From NCBI RefSeq assembly GCF_011297335.1, contig NZ_JAAOTJ010000008.1, forward strand, positions 239,054-303,053: 64,000 nt of DNA, in the 5' to 3' direction. Under the pieces are notes generated by a model, which was not told the DNA's origin, ran no database searches, and saw nothing but the letters and a program-made list of their open reading frames with translations. Of the stretch, positions 8,728 to 16,003 are shown piece by piece (positions within the stretch are counted from its first letter, which is position 1; each line of letters starts with the position of its first letter). The DNA is from Catellatospora methionotrophica. GTDB lineage: Bacteria; Actinomycetota; Actinomycetes; Mycobacteriales; Micromonosporaceae. The position numbers and the translations under genes were made by a program.

Positions 8728-10140
8728 CTAGCGCAGCACCGGGTTCAGCGCGTTGATGAGCGCGTTGTCGTCGGAGTCCTGGCTGAGCTCCCAGGCCATC
8801 GCGCCGCGCAGGCCGAGCAGCTTGATCAGCGCGGTGCGCTCGGCGAGCGACTTCGGATCGGTGTAGACGATCGTGGTCGGGGCGGTGACGGTGCCGGTGG
8901 TGAGCACGTGCTCGGCCGCCGGGTTCCACAGGTACGGCTCACCGGCGAACACGTTCCACTTGCGGGTCCAGCCGCCGGTGGTGGCGCCTGCCGGGGTCAG
9001 CACGCCCGACACGTCCACCAGGTCGTGGTACGACGGCTGCGGCTTGGAGTCCCAGACCAGCGAGTCGGGGTTCATGCCGGTGTTGTCGAACGCCTTGTAG
9101 AGCCCGTCGGCGTTGCGGATGTACTGCACGCCGTAGAAGGGCACGCCCACGACGATCTTGCTGGCGGGCACCCCCTGGGCGAGGTAGTAGCCCACCGTGC
9201 CGACGGTGTTCCAGGTCCAGTCGTCGGCCTCGGGGTCGCGCGGGTCGCGGGTGAACAGGGTGCTCGGACCCGCCACGGAACCGCCGGACACGTTGTAGTC
9301 GTAGGTCATGATGTTGACCCAGTCCATCGACTTCGTGAACTCGCGCAGCTCGTAGTACTTGGTGGAGCTCTTGGCCGCGGGCAGTGCCGCGGTCAGCAGG
9401 TAGTGCTTGCCGTCGGCGCGGCCCTGCACGTCGAGCTGGCGGCGGAACTCCTGGGCCAGCAGCGTCGCGTTGTGCCGGTCCTCCGGGCCGTAGTCGACGT
9501 TGCTGTCGGCCTTGGCCGTCGGGTACTCCCAGTCCAGGTCGATGCCGTCGAAGATGCCCTTCGCGACGCCGATGCCGCCCGCGTCCTCGGGCCAGCCGCC
9601 GGTCGGCAGGTTGCCCTTGATGAAGGTGTCGATGCAGGCCGACACGAACGCCTGGCGGCGCTCGGCGGTCTTGGCGACGCTCGAGAACCAGGTCGACTTC
9701 GTCCAGCCGCCGAGCGAGATCTCGATCCTCAGGTGCGGGTTGGCCGCCTTGAGCTTGCGCAGCTGGTTGAAGTTTCCGTAGACGTTCTGGCCGGGGTAGG
9801 TGTCGGCGACACCGTCCACGGTGTTCTCCGGGCCCCAGTAGACCTGCTGGTAGTCGGCCCACGGGTCGAGCACGTCGCAGCCGACGGCACCGGTGGCCTG
9901 GTTGAACGTCGGCACGCCGAAGGCGTACTGGATGACGTTCAGCTTGTCGGCGGGGATGTCCTTGACGAAGTAACCCCGCCCGTAGACGGACCAGTTGGTG
10001 AAGTAGGCGGAGATCACCTTCTTCGGCGCGTCCGGCTTGGGGGCGCCGCCGGCCGCGGTGGCCGGAGCTGCCAGGAAGCCGGCGCCCAGGGCCAGGGCGA
10101 CCGCCCCGGCGATACCCGGGCGGAGCAGTGTTCTGAGCAT
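8728..10140 (-). CDS. Secreted GH18 chitinase
   Basis: 470 residues. The N-terminus is a Sec signal peptide (Arg-containing start, hydrophobic core about 9-25, APATAAGGA cleavage region near 30). The mature part is a GH18 TIM barrel: substrate-strand motif SLGGWTKS near 142-149, the catalytic DGIDLDWE at 198-205 with the acid Glu205 and both upstream aspartates, then MTYDYN and a terminal MAWELSQDSDD segment. It should hydrolyse chitin or chito-oligosaccharides outside the cell. No carbohydrate-binding or fibronectin module is present, so this is a catalytic-domain-only enzyme. The start was placed at 10140, six bases after GGGAG and directly before the signal peptide; the frame opens 19 codons earlier without signal-like sequence. 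Upstream sequence contains AACTGTTAGGACTCTTGAC, which may hold the promoter. Confidence 0.95.
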   Translation of the reverse strand: MLRTLLRPGIAGAVALALGAGFLAAPATAAGGAPKPDAPKKVISAYFTNWSVYGRGYFVKDIPADKLNVIQYAFGVPTFNQATGAVGCDVLDPWADYQQVYWGPENTVDGVADTYPGQNVYGNFNQLRKLKAANPHLRIEISLGGWTKSTWFSSVAKTAERRQAFVSACIDTFIKGNLPTGGWPEDAGGIGVAKGIFDGIDLDWEYPTAKADSNVDYGPEDRHNATLLAQEFRRQLDVQGRADGKHYLLTAALPAAKSSTKYYELREFTKSMDWVNIMTYDYNVSGGSVAGPSTLFTRDPRDPEADDWTWNTVGTVGYYLAQGVPASKIVVGVPFYGVQYIRNADGLYKAFDNTGMNPDSLVWDSKPQPSYHDLVDVSGVLTPAGATTGGWTRKWNVFAGEPYLWNPAAEHVLTTGTVTAPTTIVYTDPKSLAERTALIKLLGLRGAMAWELSQDSDDNALINALNPVLR

Positions 10141-10254
10141 ATGCACTCCCATCGTTCGTCCATGCGAACCTTCACGCGGGAGCGGCACTTCAGTCAAGAG
10201 TCCTAACAGTTGGATTTGCCAAGTGTCCCAGGCGAATCGGGAGTGGACATCGCG

Positions 10255-11265
10255 TCAGCCAGGTCGGCGCAGTCGCGCGTCGGGCCGCCGGGGGCGCACC
10301 GGCTCGTCGGGGAAGTCGGGCTCCGGTCCGGCCTCGGTCAGCGAGTCCTCGCCGACGAAGTATCCCGGCCGGGCCTGGATGCCGTGGTAGATCCGACCCA
10401 CGTACTCCCCGAGCAGGCCGAGGCAGATGAGTTGGCTCGCGCCGAGGAACAGCACCACCAGCGACAGCGAGGTCCAGCCGGGCACGACCGCGCCCTGGAA
10501 GTACGCCACGAGCACCTTCACGGCGGCGATGGCGCAGGCCAGCGCTCCGATCGCGCCCAGCCAGATGCCCAGCCGCAGCGGGGCCGCGGTGAAGCTGATG
10601 ACACTGTCGACGGTCAGGTTGATCATTTTGGCCAGCGGGTACTTGCTGACTCCCGCGGCCCGCTTCTCGCGCGTGTAGACGACCTGGCCGCTGGGGAAGC
10701 CCAGCCACGGCACCAGCAGCCGGTAGACGGGCGCCTGCTCGGGCAGTTGCCGCAGCGCGTCCACCATGGCCCGGCTGAGCAGCCGGAAGTCACCGGCGCC
10801 GGGCGGCATCCGGTTGCCGACGATGCGGCGCATCAGCCGGTAGTAGAGGTCGGCCGTGGCCCGCTTGAACAGGGTGTCGCTGGCCCGGTCGCCGCGGACG
10901 CCGTACACGATGTCCAGGTGCTGGGCCTCGGCCAGGCCCAGCATCTCGGCGATGACCTCGGGCGGGTCCTGCAGGTCGGCGTCGATGGTGACGACGTGGT
11001 CGCCGCGCGAGCGGTGCAGGCCCGCGGTCAGCGCCGCCTGGTGCCCGCTGTTGCGGCGCAGCCGGACCAGCCGCAGCTCGGGCCACTTCGCCCGCATCAG
11101 GGTCACCATGGCGGCGGTCGCGTCGCGGCTGCCGTCATCGACGGCGACCACCTCGTAGGTCCGGCCCAGCCCGTCGAGCACCGGGCGCAACCTGCTCACG
11201 AGCAGGGGCAGCACCGCCTCCTCGTTGTACATCGGGATGACGACGGACAGTCTCGGCACGGCCAT
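10255..11265 (-). CDS. Family 2 glycosyltransferase, DPM1/GtrB-like
   Basis: 336 residues. An N-terminal GT-A domain (about 5-225) carries NEE, VVAVDDGSRDAT near 40-50 and the metal-binding IDADLQDPPE near 94-103, typical of polyprenyl-phosphate hexose synthases. Two transmembrane helices follow (about 231-255 and 265-288), the GtrB/YkcC arrangement, with the cytoplasmic signature LLGEYVGRIYHGIQARPGY after them. Likely role: transfer of a nucleotide-activated sugar to polyprenyl phosphate at the inner face of the membrane, for later use by a GT-C enzyme. No dedicated GT-C partner is adjacent, although a GT-C-like protein lies at 62 kb. The start is the ATG of MAVPRLSVVI; the open frame further upstream belongs to another gene's antisense. 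Confidence 0.9.
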   Translation of the reverse strand: MAVPRLSVVIPMYNEEAVLPLLVSRLRPVLDGLGRTYEVVAVDDGSRDATAAMVTLMRAKWPELRLVRLRRNSGHQAALTAGLHRSRGDHVVTIDADLQDPPEVIAEMLGLAEAQHLDIVYGVRGDRASDTLFKRATADLYYRLMRRIVGNRMPPGAGDFRLLSRAMVDALRQLPEQAPVYRLLVPWLGFPSGQVVYTREKRAAGVSKYPLAKMINLTVDSVISFTAAPLRLGIWLGAIGALACAIAAVKVLVAYFQGAVVPGWTSLSLVVLFLGASQLICLGLLGEYVGRIYHGIQARPGYFVGEDSLTEAGPEPDFPDEPVRPRRPDARLRRPG

Positions 11266-11318
11266 GACGAAACGATAACCACCATCGCGCTCGATGCCCC
11301 GGGTCACGCGGGACGGTC

Positions 11319-12092
11319 TCAGCGGGAGAAATCCGGATCGCTCTTGATGATCGAGAAGGTGGCGCCCTGCGGGTCCTTCAGGATCGCGAACCGTCCGGCG
11401 GGCGAGTCTTCCGGCGGCATGACCATGATCGCGCCCAGTGCCAGGGCCTGGGCGTACGCGGCGTCGCAGTCGTCCACCGCGAAGTAGACCGACCAGTGCG
11501 ACGGCATCGGCCCCCACGCGGCGTCGATGGGCATCGCGCCCGCCACCGCCCGGCCCTCGGCCTCCAGCAGCGTGTAGGTCACGCCCGCGGCCATGGACAC
11601 GTCGCGCATGCCCACCCCGAAGACCTCGCGGTAGAAGACCTTGGCCGCGTCGAGGTCGGAGGTCATCAGCTCGGTCCAGGTCACGCTGCCGGGCTCGTCG
11701 GCCAGTTCGAAGCCGTCGAACTCCAGCGGCTGCCACGCGGAGAAGAACGCGCCCTCGGGGTCGGTGAACACCGCCATCCGGCCCTGGCCCATCACGTCCA
11801 TCGGCGGCACGAGCACGGTGCCGCCGTGCTCGGCGACCTTCGCCATGGTGTCGTCGGCGTCGCGGGTGGCGAAGTAGGTCGTCCACGAGCTGCCCCGGCC
11901 GACGTCGGTGGCGGGGCCGAGACCGGCGACCTGCCTGCCGTCCTTGCGGAACAGCCGGTAGTCGCCCGCGTCGGGTCCCATGCCCTCGTCGGTCCAGCCG
12001 AACAGCCCACCGTAGAACGCCACCGAGCCGTCGAGGTCGGTGCTGCCCAGGTCCACCCAGCTCGGAGTGCCCTGCTCATACTTCGCCGCCAT
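11319..12092 (-). CDS. Two-domain VOC (glyoxalase/bleomycin-resistance-like) protein
   Basis: 257 residues made of two tandem VOC modules. Each has the WvDL/WTEL strand followed by a helix with FY(G/R) and ends in a (T/K)DP(E/Q)GA.F segment: TDPEGAFFSAWQ near 115 and KDPQGATFSIIKS near the C-terminus. This two-module form is common in streptomycetes and relatives, where the substrate is usually unknown; I cannot say whether it is an enzyme or a binding protein. The start ATG gives MAAKYEQGTPSWVDLG, a family-typical beginning, preceded by AAGGATG. It is 53 bases upstream of the glycosyltransferase gene on the same strand and may be co-transcribed with it. Confidence 0.85.
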   Translation of the reverse strand: MAAKYEQGTPSWVDLGSTDLDGSVAFYGGLFGWTDEGMGPDAGDYRLFRKDGRQVAGLGPATDVGRGSSWTTYFATRDADDTMAKVAEHGGTVLVPPMDVMGQGRMAVFTDPEGAFFSAWQPLEFDGFELADEPGSVTWTELMTSDLDAAKVFYREVFGVGMRDVSMAAGVTYTLLEAEGRAVAGAMPIDAAWGPMPSHWSVYFAVDDCDAAYAQALALGAIMVMPPEDSPAGRFAILKDPQGATFSIIKSDPDFSR

Positions 12093-12313
12093 GCCGACAT
12101 CCTTACGCCGCGCGCGTCGGCAGGCGCTCCGCATCGCCGAAATTCCGCTCTCAGGGCAGCGCCGTGGCACCGGACTTCGGCAACCGGCAGCCTGGCACGG
12201 GCCGCTCCTGAAAGACTGGCCACGGCGTGCCGCGTACCCATCGGGGCGGCATTTCCGCTGGTCGTGAGCCTGCGCCGGGATCCCGTGGCGCGGCCGGAAC
12301 GAGAGGAAGCTCC

Positions 12314-12904
12314 ATGCCCACCAAGTCGCCCGCCAAGGCCGCCGCGACCCGCGGCAGCCAGCCCATGCTGCACCAGTCGGGGGTCCAGATCCAGGAGTTC
12401 GGCACCGTACGCCAACTGCCGGTGGGCCTGTCGCACGACGCCCGGATGTACTCGTGCGAGCGGCTCAACCAGTGCCTGGCCGACTCGCAGATCCTGTACA
12501 ACCTTTACAAGAAGCACCACTGGCTGATGCGCGGCCCGACGTTCTACCAGCTGCACCTGCTGCTGGACAAGCACGCGGGCGAGCAGCTGGAACTCATCGA
12601 CACCATCGCCGAGCGGGTGCAGACCCTGGGCGGGGTGGCCGTCGGCGACCCGCGCCACGTCGCGGAGATCACCACCATCCCCCGGCCGCCGGACGGCGTC
12701 GAGGAGGTCCCCGCGATGATCTCCCGCCTGCTGGAGGCGCACGAGACGATCCTGATCGCCGCGCACGACGCCGCCAAGCGGGCCGACGAGATGGGCGACG
12801 ACGGCACCAACGATCTGCTCGTCTCCGATGTGATCCGCACCGGCGAGCTGCAGGCCTGGTTCCTCGCCGAGCACCTGGTCGACACCCCGCTCGTCGAGTC
12901 CTGA
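12314..12904 (+). CDS. dps: Dps-family ferritin-like protein
   Basis: 196 residues. A 45-residue Lys/Ala-rich N-terminal tail, of the kind that binds DNA in actinobacterial Dps proteins, precedes a four-helix bundle. Signature elements: KKHHWLMRGPTFYQLH (residues 66-81, His69/His81 region), LLDKHAGEQLELIDTIAER (82-101) carrying the acidic ferroxidase ligands, and the C-terminal helix GELQAWFLAEHL. Expected role: oxidising and storing iron inside a dodecameric shell and protecting DNA under oxidative or starvation stress. The start is the ATG of MPTKSPAKAA, preceded by GAGAGGAAG; the frame is open to 12227 but that extension is not family-like. Confidence 0.93.
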   Translation: MPTKSPAKAAATRGSQPMLHQSGVQIQEFGTVRQLPVGLSHDARMYSCERLNQCLADSQILYNLYKKHHWLMRGPTFYQLHLLLDKHAGEQLELIDTIAERVQTLGGVAVGDPRHVAEITTIPRPPDGVEEVPAMISRLLEAHETILIAAHDAAKRADEMGDDGTNDLLVSDVIRTGELQAWFLAEHLVDTPLVES

Positions 12905-12910
12905 CGGGCC

Positions 12911-12943
12911 GCGACGCCGCCGGGCGAGCACCGGCGGCGGCGC
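12911..12943 (+). terminator. Hairpin terminator after dps
   Basis: A 13-base stem with one mismatch (GCGACGCCGCCGG / CCGGCGGCGGCGC) around GCGAGCA is followed by TTTG, just after the dps stop codon. Confidence 0.6.
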
Positions 12944-13039
12944 TTTGCGAAAACGACTACCGCCTGCGCGACCTGCGGGGCGGCTCGCGGCTCCCCCGAC
13001 CGGCGGGAACCTCGTGCCGCCCCGCACGTACGGAAGCGG

Positions 13040-13537
13040 TCAGGCCCGGCCGGCGATGCCGCCCTCGTCGAGCAGGCGCAGCGCCTCGTCGGCGGAGGCC
13101 GCGTCGACCATGATCTGGTAACGGTCGGCCTGCATCGCCGACACCGAGGAGAAGTCGCGGCGGCCACCGGTCAGCGCGTGCCCGGCCATGCCGAACAGGC
13201 CGCCCGCGAGCGCGCCGAAACCCGCGCCGTAGACGATGAGCAGCAGCAGCGAGATCAGCGGGGTGACCCAGTTGAAGAAGCCGAACAGCCAGGCGAACAG
13301 CGCGCCCAGCAGGGCTCCGCTCACCGCGCCGTGGGCGGCGGCACGCCACATCGTCAACCGGCCGGTGACCTGCTCGACCAGGCTGAGTCCCCGACCCGCG
13401 ATCGCGGTGCGCTCGACCGGGAACCCGTTGTCGGACAGGTGGTCGACCGCCCGCTCCGCCTCGGCGTACGTGTCGTAGGTCGCGACGACGACCTGCCCGG
13501 CGGCGCGGCTGTCCGCGGCCCATTCGGTCTGTGTCAT
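13040..13537 (-). CDS. General stress protein (YflT/GSP17M-like) with two membrane helices
   Basis: 165 residues. The N-terminal ~45 residues (VVVATYDTYAEAERAVDHLSDNGFPVERTAIAGRGL) form the alpha/beta module of the general stress protein 17M/YflT family. A glycine/alanine-rich membrane section with two hydrophobic stretches follows (about 68-85 and 91-120). The C-terminus (YQIMVDAASADEALRLLDEGG) resembles a second half-module. The biochemical role of this family is not known to me; it is generally linked to stress responses. The start ATG has AAGGCTCCC upstream. It is tandem with the SnoaL-like gene 72 bases upstream. Confidence 0.8.
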   Translation of the reverse strand: MTQTEWAADSRAAGQVVVATYDTYAEAERAVDHLSDNGFPVERTAIAGRGLSLVEQVTGRLTMWRAAAHGAVSGALLGALFAWLFGFFNWVTPLISLLLLIVYGAGFGALAGGLFGMAGHALTGGRRDFSSVSAMQADRYQIMVDAASADEALRLLDEGGIAGRA

Positions 13538-13609
13538 GGGAGCCTTCCTCGTCGACTGTCGTTTTCGGCCGGGTACCCGCCGTGGCGGCTGTCAACCGTC
13601 GTTTCGCCG

Positions 13610-14062
13610 TCAGCGGACGGCGGGCCGGGTGCCCGGCGCGAAGCGGAACTGCATCGCCTCCATCAGCGAGCGGCGGCCGGTGTTGTGGAAGGCGGCGACC
13701 CGCCAGCCGTCGGGTTCGCGTACCAGCGTGTAGGTCACGATCTTCGACAGCGCGGGCCGCCGGTTGCCCTTGTAGGTGGCACCGCGCCCGACGACCACCG
13801 CGGTGTCCGGGCCCAGGAACGTGGTCGTGATCGTCTCGCCGGCCAGCCGGGTGCCCTTGGTGAACGCCCGGAACAGGGCGCGGTGGCTCTCGGTGATGTC
13901 CGCGCGGCCCCGGTAGAGAGTGCCGACGAAGGTCACATAGCTGGCGTCGGCGGTGAAGGCGCGGCCGAACGCGTCGGCGTCGGCGACGTCCCAGGCCTGG
14001 GCGATCGCGGCCATGAGCTGTTCGATCGCGGCCAGGTCTGCGGTGCGGTCGGGGTAGTTCAC
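13610..14062 (-). CDS. SnoaL-like / SgcJ-EcaC family protein
   Basis: 150 residues, a single cone-shaped alpha+beta barrel fold of the NTF2 superfamily: an N-terminal helix (AAIEQLMAAIAQAWDVADADAFGRAF), the FTADASYVTFVG strand, and a C-terminal strand ending GWRVAAFHNTGRR. Proteins of this SgcJ/EcaC group are small enzymes or binding proteins with diverse substrates, so no reaction is assigned. It is divergent from the MarR regulator at 14172; the 109-base intergenic region contains an inverted repeat, which suggests that the regulator controls this gene. Confidence 0.78.
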   Translation of the reverse strand: MNYPDRTADLAAIEQLMAAIAQAWDVADADAFGRAFTADASYVTFVGTLYRGRADITESHRALFRAFTKGTRLAGETITTTFLGPDTAVVVGRGATYKGNRRPALSKIVTYTLVREPDGWRVAAFHNTGRRSLMEAMQFRFAPGTRPAVR

Positions 14063-14127
14063 GTGGTCCTCCCTGGTCGGCCGGGCCTAGCATGGCTCCG
14101 GGTACACAGTATCTGAGTCAGTGCAAA

Positions 14128-14145
14128 CTCTGCACGCATGCAGAG
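14128..14145. promoter_or_regulatory. Inverted repeat, candidate MarR operator
   Basis: CTCTGCA-CGCA-TGCAGAG, seven-base arms around a four-base spacer, lies 26 bases upstream of the MarR gene's start and 65 bases from the divergent SnoaL-like gene. Spacing and symmetry suit a winged-helix dimer. Inference from position and symmetry only. Confidence 0.5.
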
Positions 14146-14171
14146 ATTAGCGCAGAGGGAGCCGTCACGCC

Positions 14172-14645
14172 ATGGCCGACGCCACGCCGCCCACCGGGCT
14201 GCCGCCGGGAGCGCACCAGGTCTTCCGGCGCTACCTCGACGCGATGACCGCGCACGCGCAGGCGGCGGCCGACGCGGCGGGCATGCACCCCACCGACTGG
14301 GCCGCGCTCAGCACGCTGAACCTCGCCGGGCGGCTGACCTCGGGCGAGCTGGCCGAGCGCACCGGCCTGACCACGGGCGCGACGACCCGGCTCATCGACC
14401 GCCTGGAACGCGCCGGGCACGTACGCCGCGTCGCCGACCCCGCCGACCGGCGGCGCGTCCTGGTCGAGCCGGTGCCGCAACTCGATGTGGACACCATCGT
14501 CGGACCGGCCCGCCAGCGGCTCGGCGAGGTCTTCCAGGGGTATCGCCCGGAGGAGCTGGCAGTGCTGTTCGACTACTTCGGCCGCGCCGCCGACGCCCTG
14601 CTGACCGCCACCCGCGAGGTCCGCGCCGACACCGCCGCCCGGTGA
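14172..14645 (+). CDS. MarR-family transcriptional regulator
   Basis: 157 residues. The winged helix-turn-helix core is clear: AALSTLNLAGRLTSGELAERTGLTTGATTRLIDRLERAGHVRR (about 45-87), followed by the wing DPADRRRVLVEP (90-101) typical of MarR proteins, with flanking helices for dimerisation. It should repress its own promoter and the divergent SnoaL-like gene until a small ligand is bound; the ligand is unknown. Ribosome site GAGGGAG lies before the ATG. The stop is 13 bases from the convergent end of the sigma-factor-linked membrane protein gene. Confidence 0.92.
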   Translation: MADATPPTGLPPGAHQVFRRYLDAMTAHAQAAADAAGMHPTDWAALSTLNLAGRLTSGELAERTGLTTGATTRLIDRLERAGHVRRVADPADRRRVLVEPVPQLDVDTIVGPARQRLGEVFQGYRPEELAVLFDYFGRAADALLTATREVRADTAAR

Positions 14646-14658
14646 CGGGTCAGGCCGG

Positions 14659-15336
14659 TCAGCTCGGGCCGCGGTCCTCGAACGTGTACGTCGTGGTCAG
14701 GTTCTCGGGCAGGTCGGGGACCAGGGTGTCGGGGCCGTCGACGACCTGGACGTAGCGCCTGCCCTGGAACAGGGACCAGGTCCCGTCGGCGACCGGCTCG
14801 ATCGTGAACAGCTGCTCCTGGGACGCGGGGTCGCAGGCCCGGCCCCGTACGCTGCCGGGCGCGGCGTCGTGCACGACGGTCATGCACAGCCGTCCACCCT
14901 CGCGCGGCACGGCCAGCTCGATCCGGAACCGATCGCCCTCGGGGCGCAGCACCCAGAGGGGATCGCCGACGGGCTCCGCCGTCGCCCGTACCCGGTCGTC
15001 GCCGGGGCCGATCGCCAGGACGGCCCCGGGCATGCTCGGCACCGCGATCCTGACCTGCCGCCGTCCGGCGAGCACGTCCTGAGGCCCCGCCGAGGTCGTC
15101 ACCGAGGAGGCCGCCGCCGACGGCGCGCCGACCGCCGGGCCGGCCGGGGTGTCACGTAGCTGCAGCAGCCCGGCGCCGACGGCCGCGACCAGCACCACCA
15201 GCCCGGCACCGGTGACGGCGGCACGGCGGCGCAGGCGGCGGTCGCCGCGTTCGCGCAGCTCACGGGCGGCGGGGAGCTGGGTGACCCGCTGGACCCCGGC
15301 GGCGATGGACGTGAGGTCGTCGTGCAGCTCAGCCAT
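14659..15336 (-). CDS. Single-pass membrane protein coupled to the ECF sigma factor (possible anti-sigma factor)
   Basis: 225 residues. A short cytoplasmic N-terminus (MAELHDDLTSIAAGVQRVTQ) and an Arg-rich stretch precede one transmembrane helix (about 40-58) and an extracellular domain of ~165 residues containing two Cys (RLCMTVV and GRACDPAS) that could form a disulfide. The gene begins inside the end of the sigma gene (ATGGCTGA overlap), so translation is almost certainly coupled. That arrangement suggests an anti-sigma or sensing partner, but I see no zinc-binding ZAS motif (HxxxCxxC), so the role is inferred from context alone. Confidence 0.75.
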   Translation of the reverse strand: MAELHDDLTSIAAGVQRVTQLPAARELRERGDRRLRRRAAVTGAGLVVLVAAVGAGLLQLRDTPAGPAVGAPSAAASSVTTSAGPQDVLAGRRQVRIAVPSMPGAVLAIGPGDDRVRATAEPVGDPLWVLRPEGDRFRIELAVPREGGRLCMTVVHDAAPGSVRGRACDPASQEQLFTIEPVADGTWSLFQGRRYVQVVDGPDTLVPDLPENLTTTYTFEDRGPS

Positions 15337-15931
15337 GGGAGGCCTCCTCCGGGTGCGCCTCGGTGAGCATCGGGGCCATCGCTCTGCGGCCACGGGCAAG
15401 GTACGACTTGACGGTCCCGACGGGCTTGCCCATCTCGGCCGCCACGTCGGCGACGCTCATGTCGTTCAGGTGGTGCAACACGACGGCGCGGCGTTCGGAC
15501 GCGCTCAGCCGCTGCAGCGCCTGCAGCAGCGCGACGTGGTCCTCGGTGAGGCCGGGCACGGTGGTGTCTACGGCGGCGCGACGGTGCGCACGTACCCGGT
15601 TGAACGCCTTGCGCCAGGTGCTCACCGCGATGCGGGTGGCGACCCGGCGCACCCACGCCTCCGGGCTGTCCGCGTCGCGGACCTGCGGCCAGCGCTGCCA
15701 GGCCCGGGTGAACGCCTCGGCGACCGCGTCCTCGGCCTCGCTGCGGTTGCCGGTCATCGCGTACACGTGCCCCACGACCCGTCCCGCGCAGGCGGCGTAG
15801 AAGGCGTCGAAGTCCTCGGCGTCGTCCGCCCTGCCCGTGCCCCCTCGTCGCGTGGTCACCCGGCGATGCAACCCCGCCCACCGCAGCGGCCGACCGGCGC
15901 GGGGCGGCAATGTGTCCGCCGTCACACCCAC
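15329..15931 (-). CDS. ECF RNA polymerase sigma factor (SigE-family, actinobacterial type)
   Basis: Up to 200 residues. Sigma region 2 is DFDAFYAACAGRVVGHVYAMTGNRSEAEDAVAEAFTRAWQRW (about 40-81), and region 4 is LSASERRAVVLHHLNDMSVADVAAEMGKPVGTVKSYLARGRRAM (about 140-185), with the usual linker between. This is the short group-4 sigma type that redirects RNA polymerase to a small regulon. The GTG at 15931 is the earliest start, but its ribosome site is poor. The GTG at 15859 (VTTRRGGTGRADDAEDF) gives a more family-typical short N-terminus, so the true start is uncertain. It is divergent from the secreted subtilase gene at 16004, which could be a target, and is coupled to the downstream membrane protein. 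Confidence 0.9.
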   Translation of the reverse strand: MGVTADTLPPRAGRPLRWAGLHRRVTTRRGGTGRADDAEDFDAFYAACAGRVVGHVYAMTGNRSEAEDAVAEAFTRAWQRWPQVRDADSPEAWVRRVATRIAVSTWRKAFNRVRAHRRAAVDTTVPGLTEDHVALLQALQRLSASERRAVVLHHLNDMSVADVAAEMGKPVGTVKSYLARGRRAMAPMLTEAHPEEASHG

Positions 15932-16003
15932 GTGATCAACCGGTGTACGCGCCCGGACGTCAACGTGCCGTCACGGGAGACACCCGGTGGCGGAGAGGAC
16001 GAT

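Noticed and set aside
5581..10206. 1541-codon open frame opposite hrpA and the chitinase gene
   Set aside because: Covers two well-supported genes in antisense and has repetitive shadow composition; no signal, domain or ribosome site.
13040..13060. Frame extending from the VOC/dps region across 12.9-13.1 kb on either strand
   Set aside because: Only antisense readings; the real genes end at 12904 and 13040 and the gap holds a hairpin.
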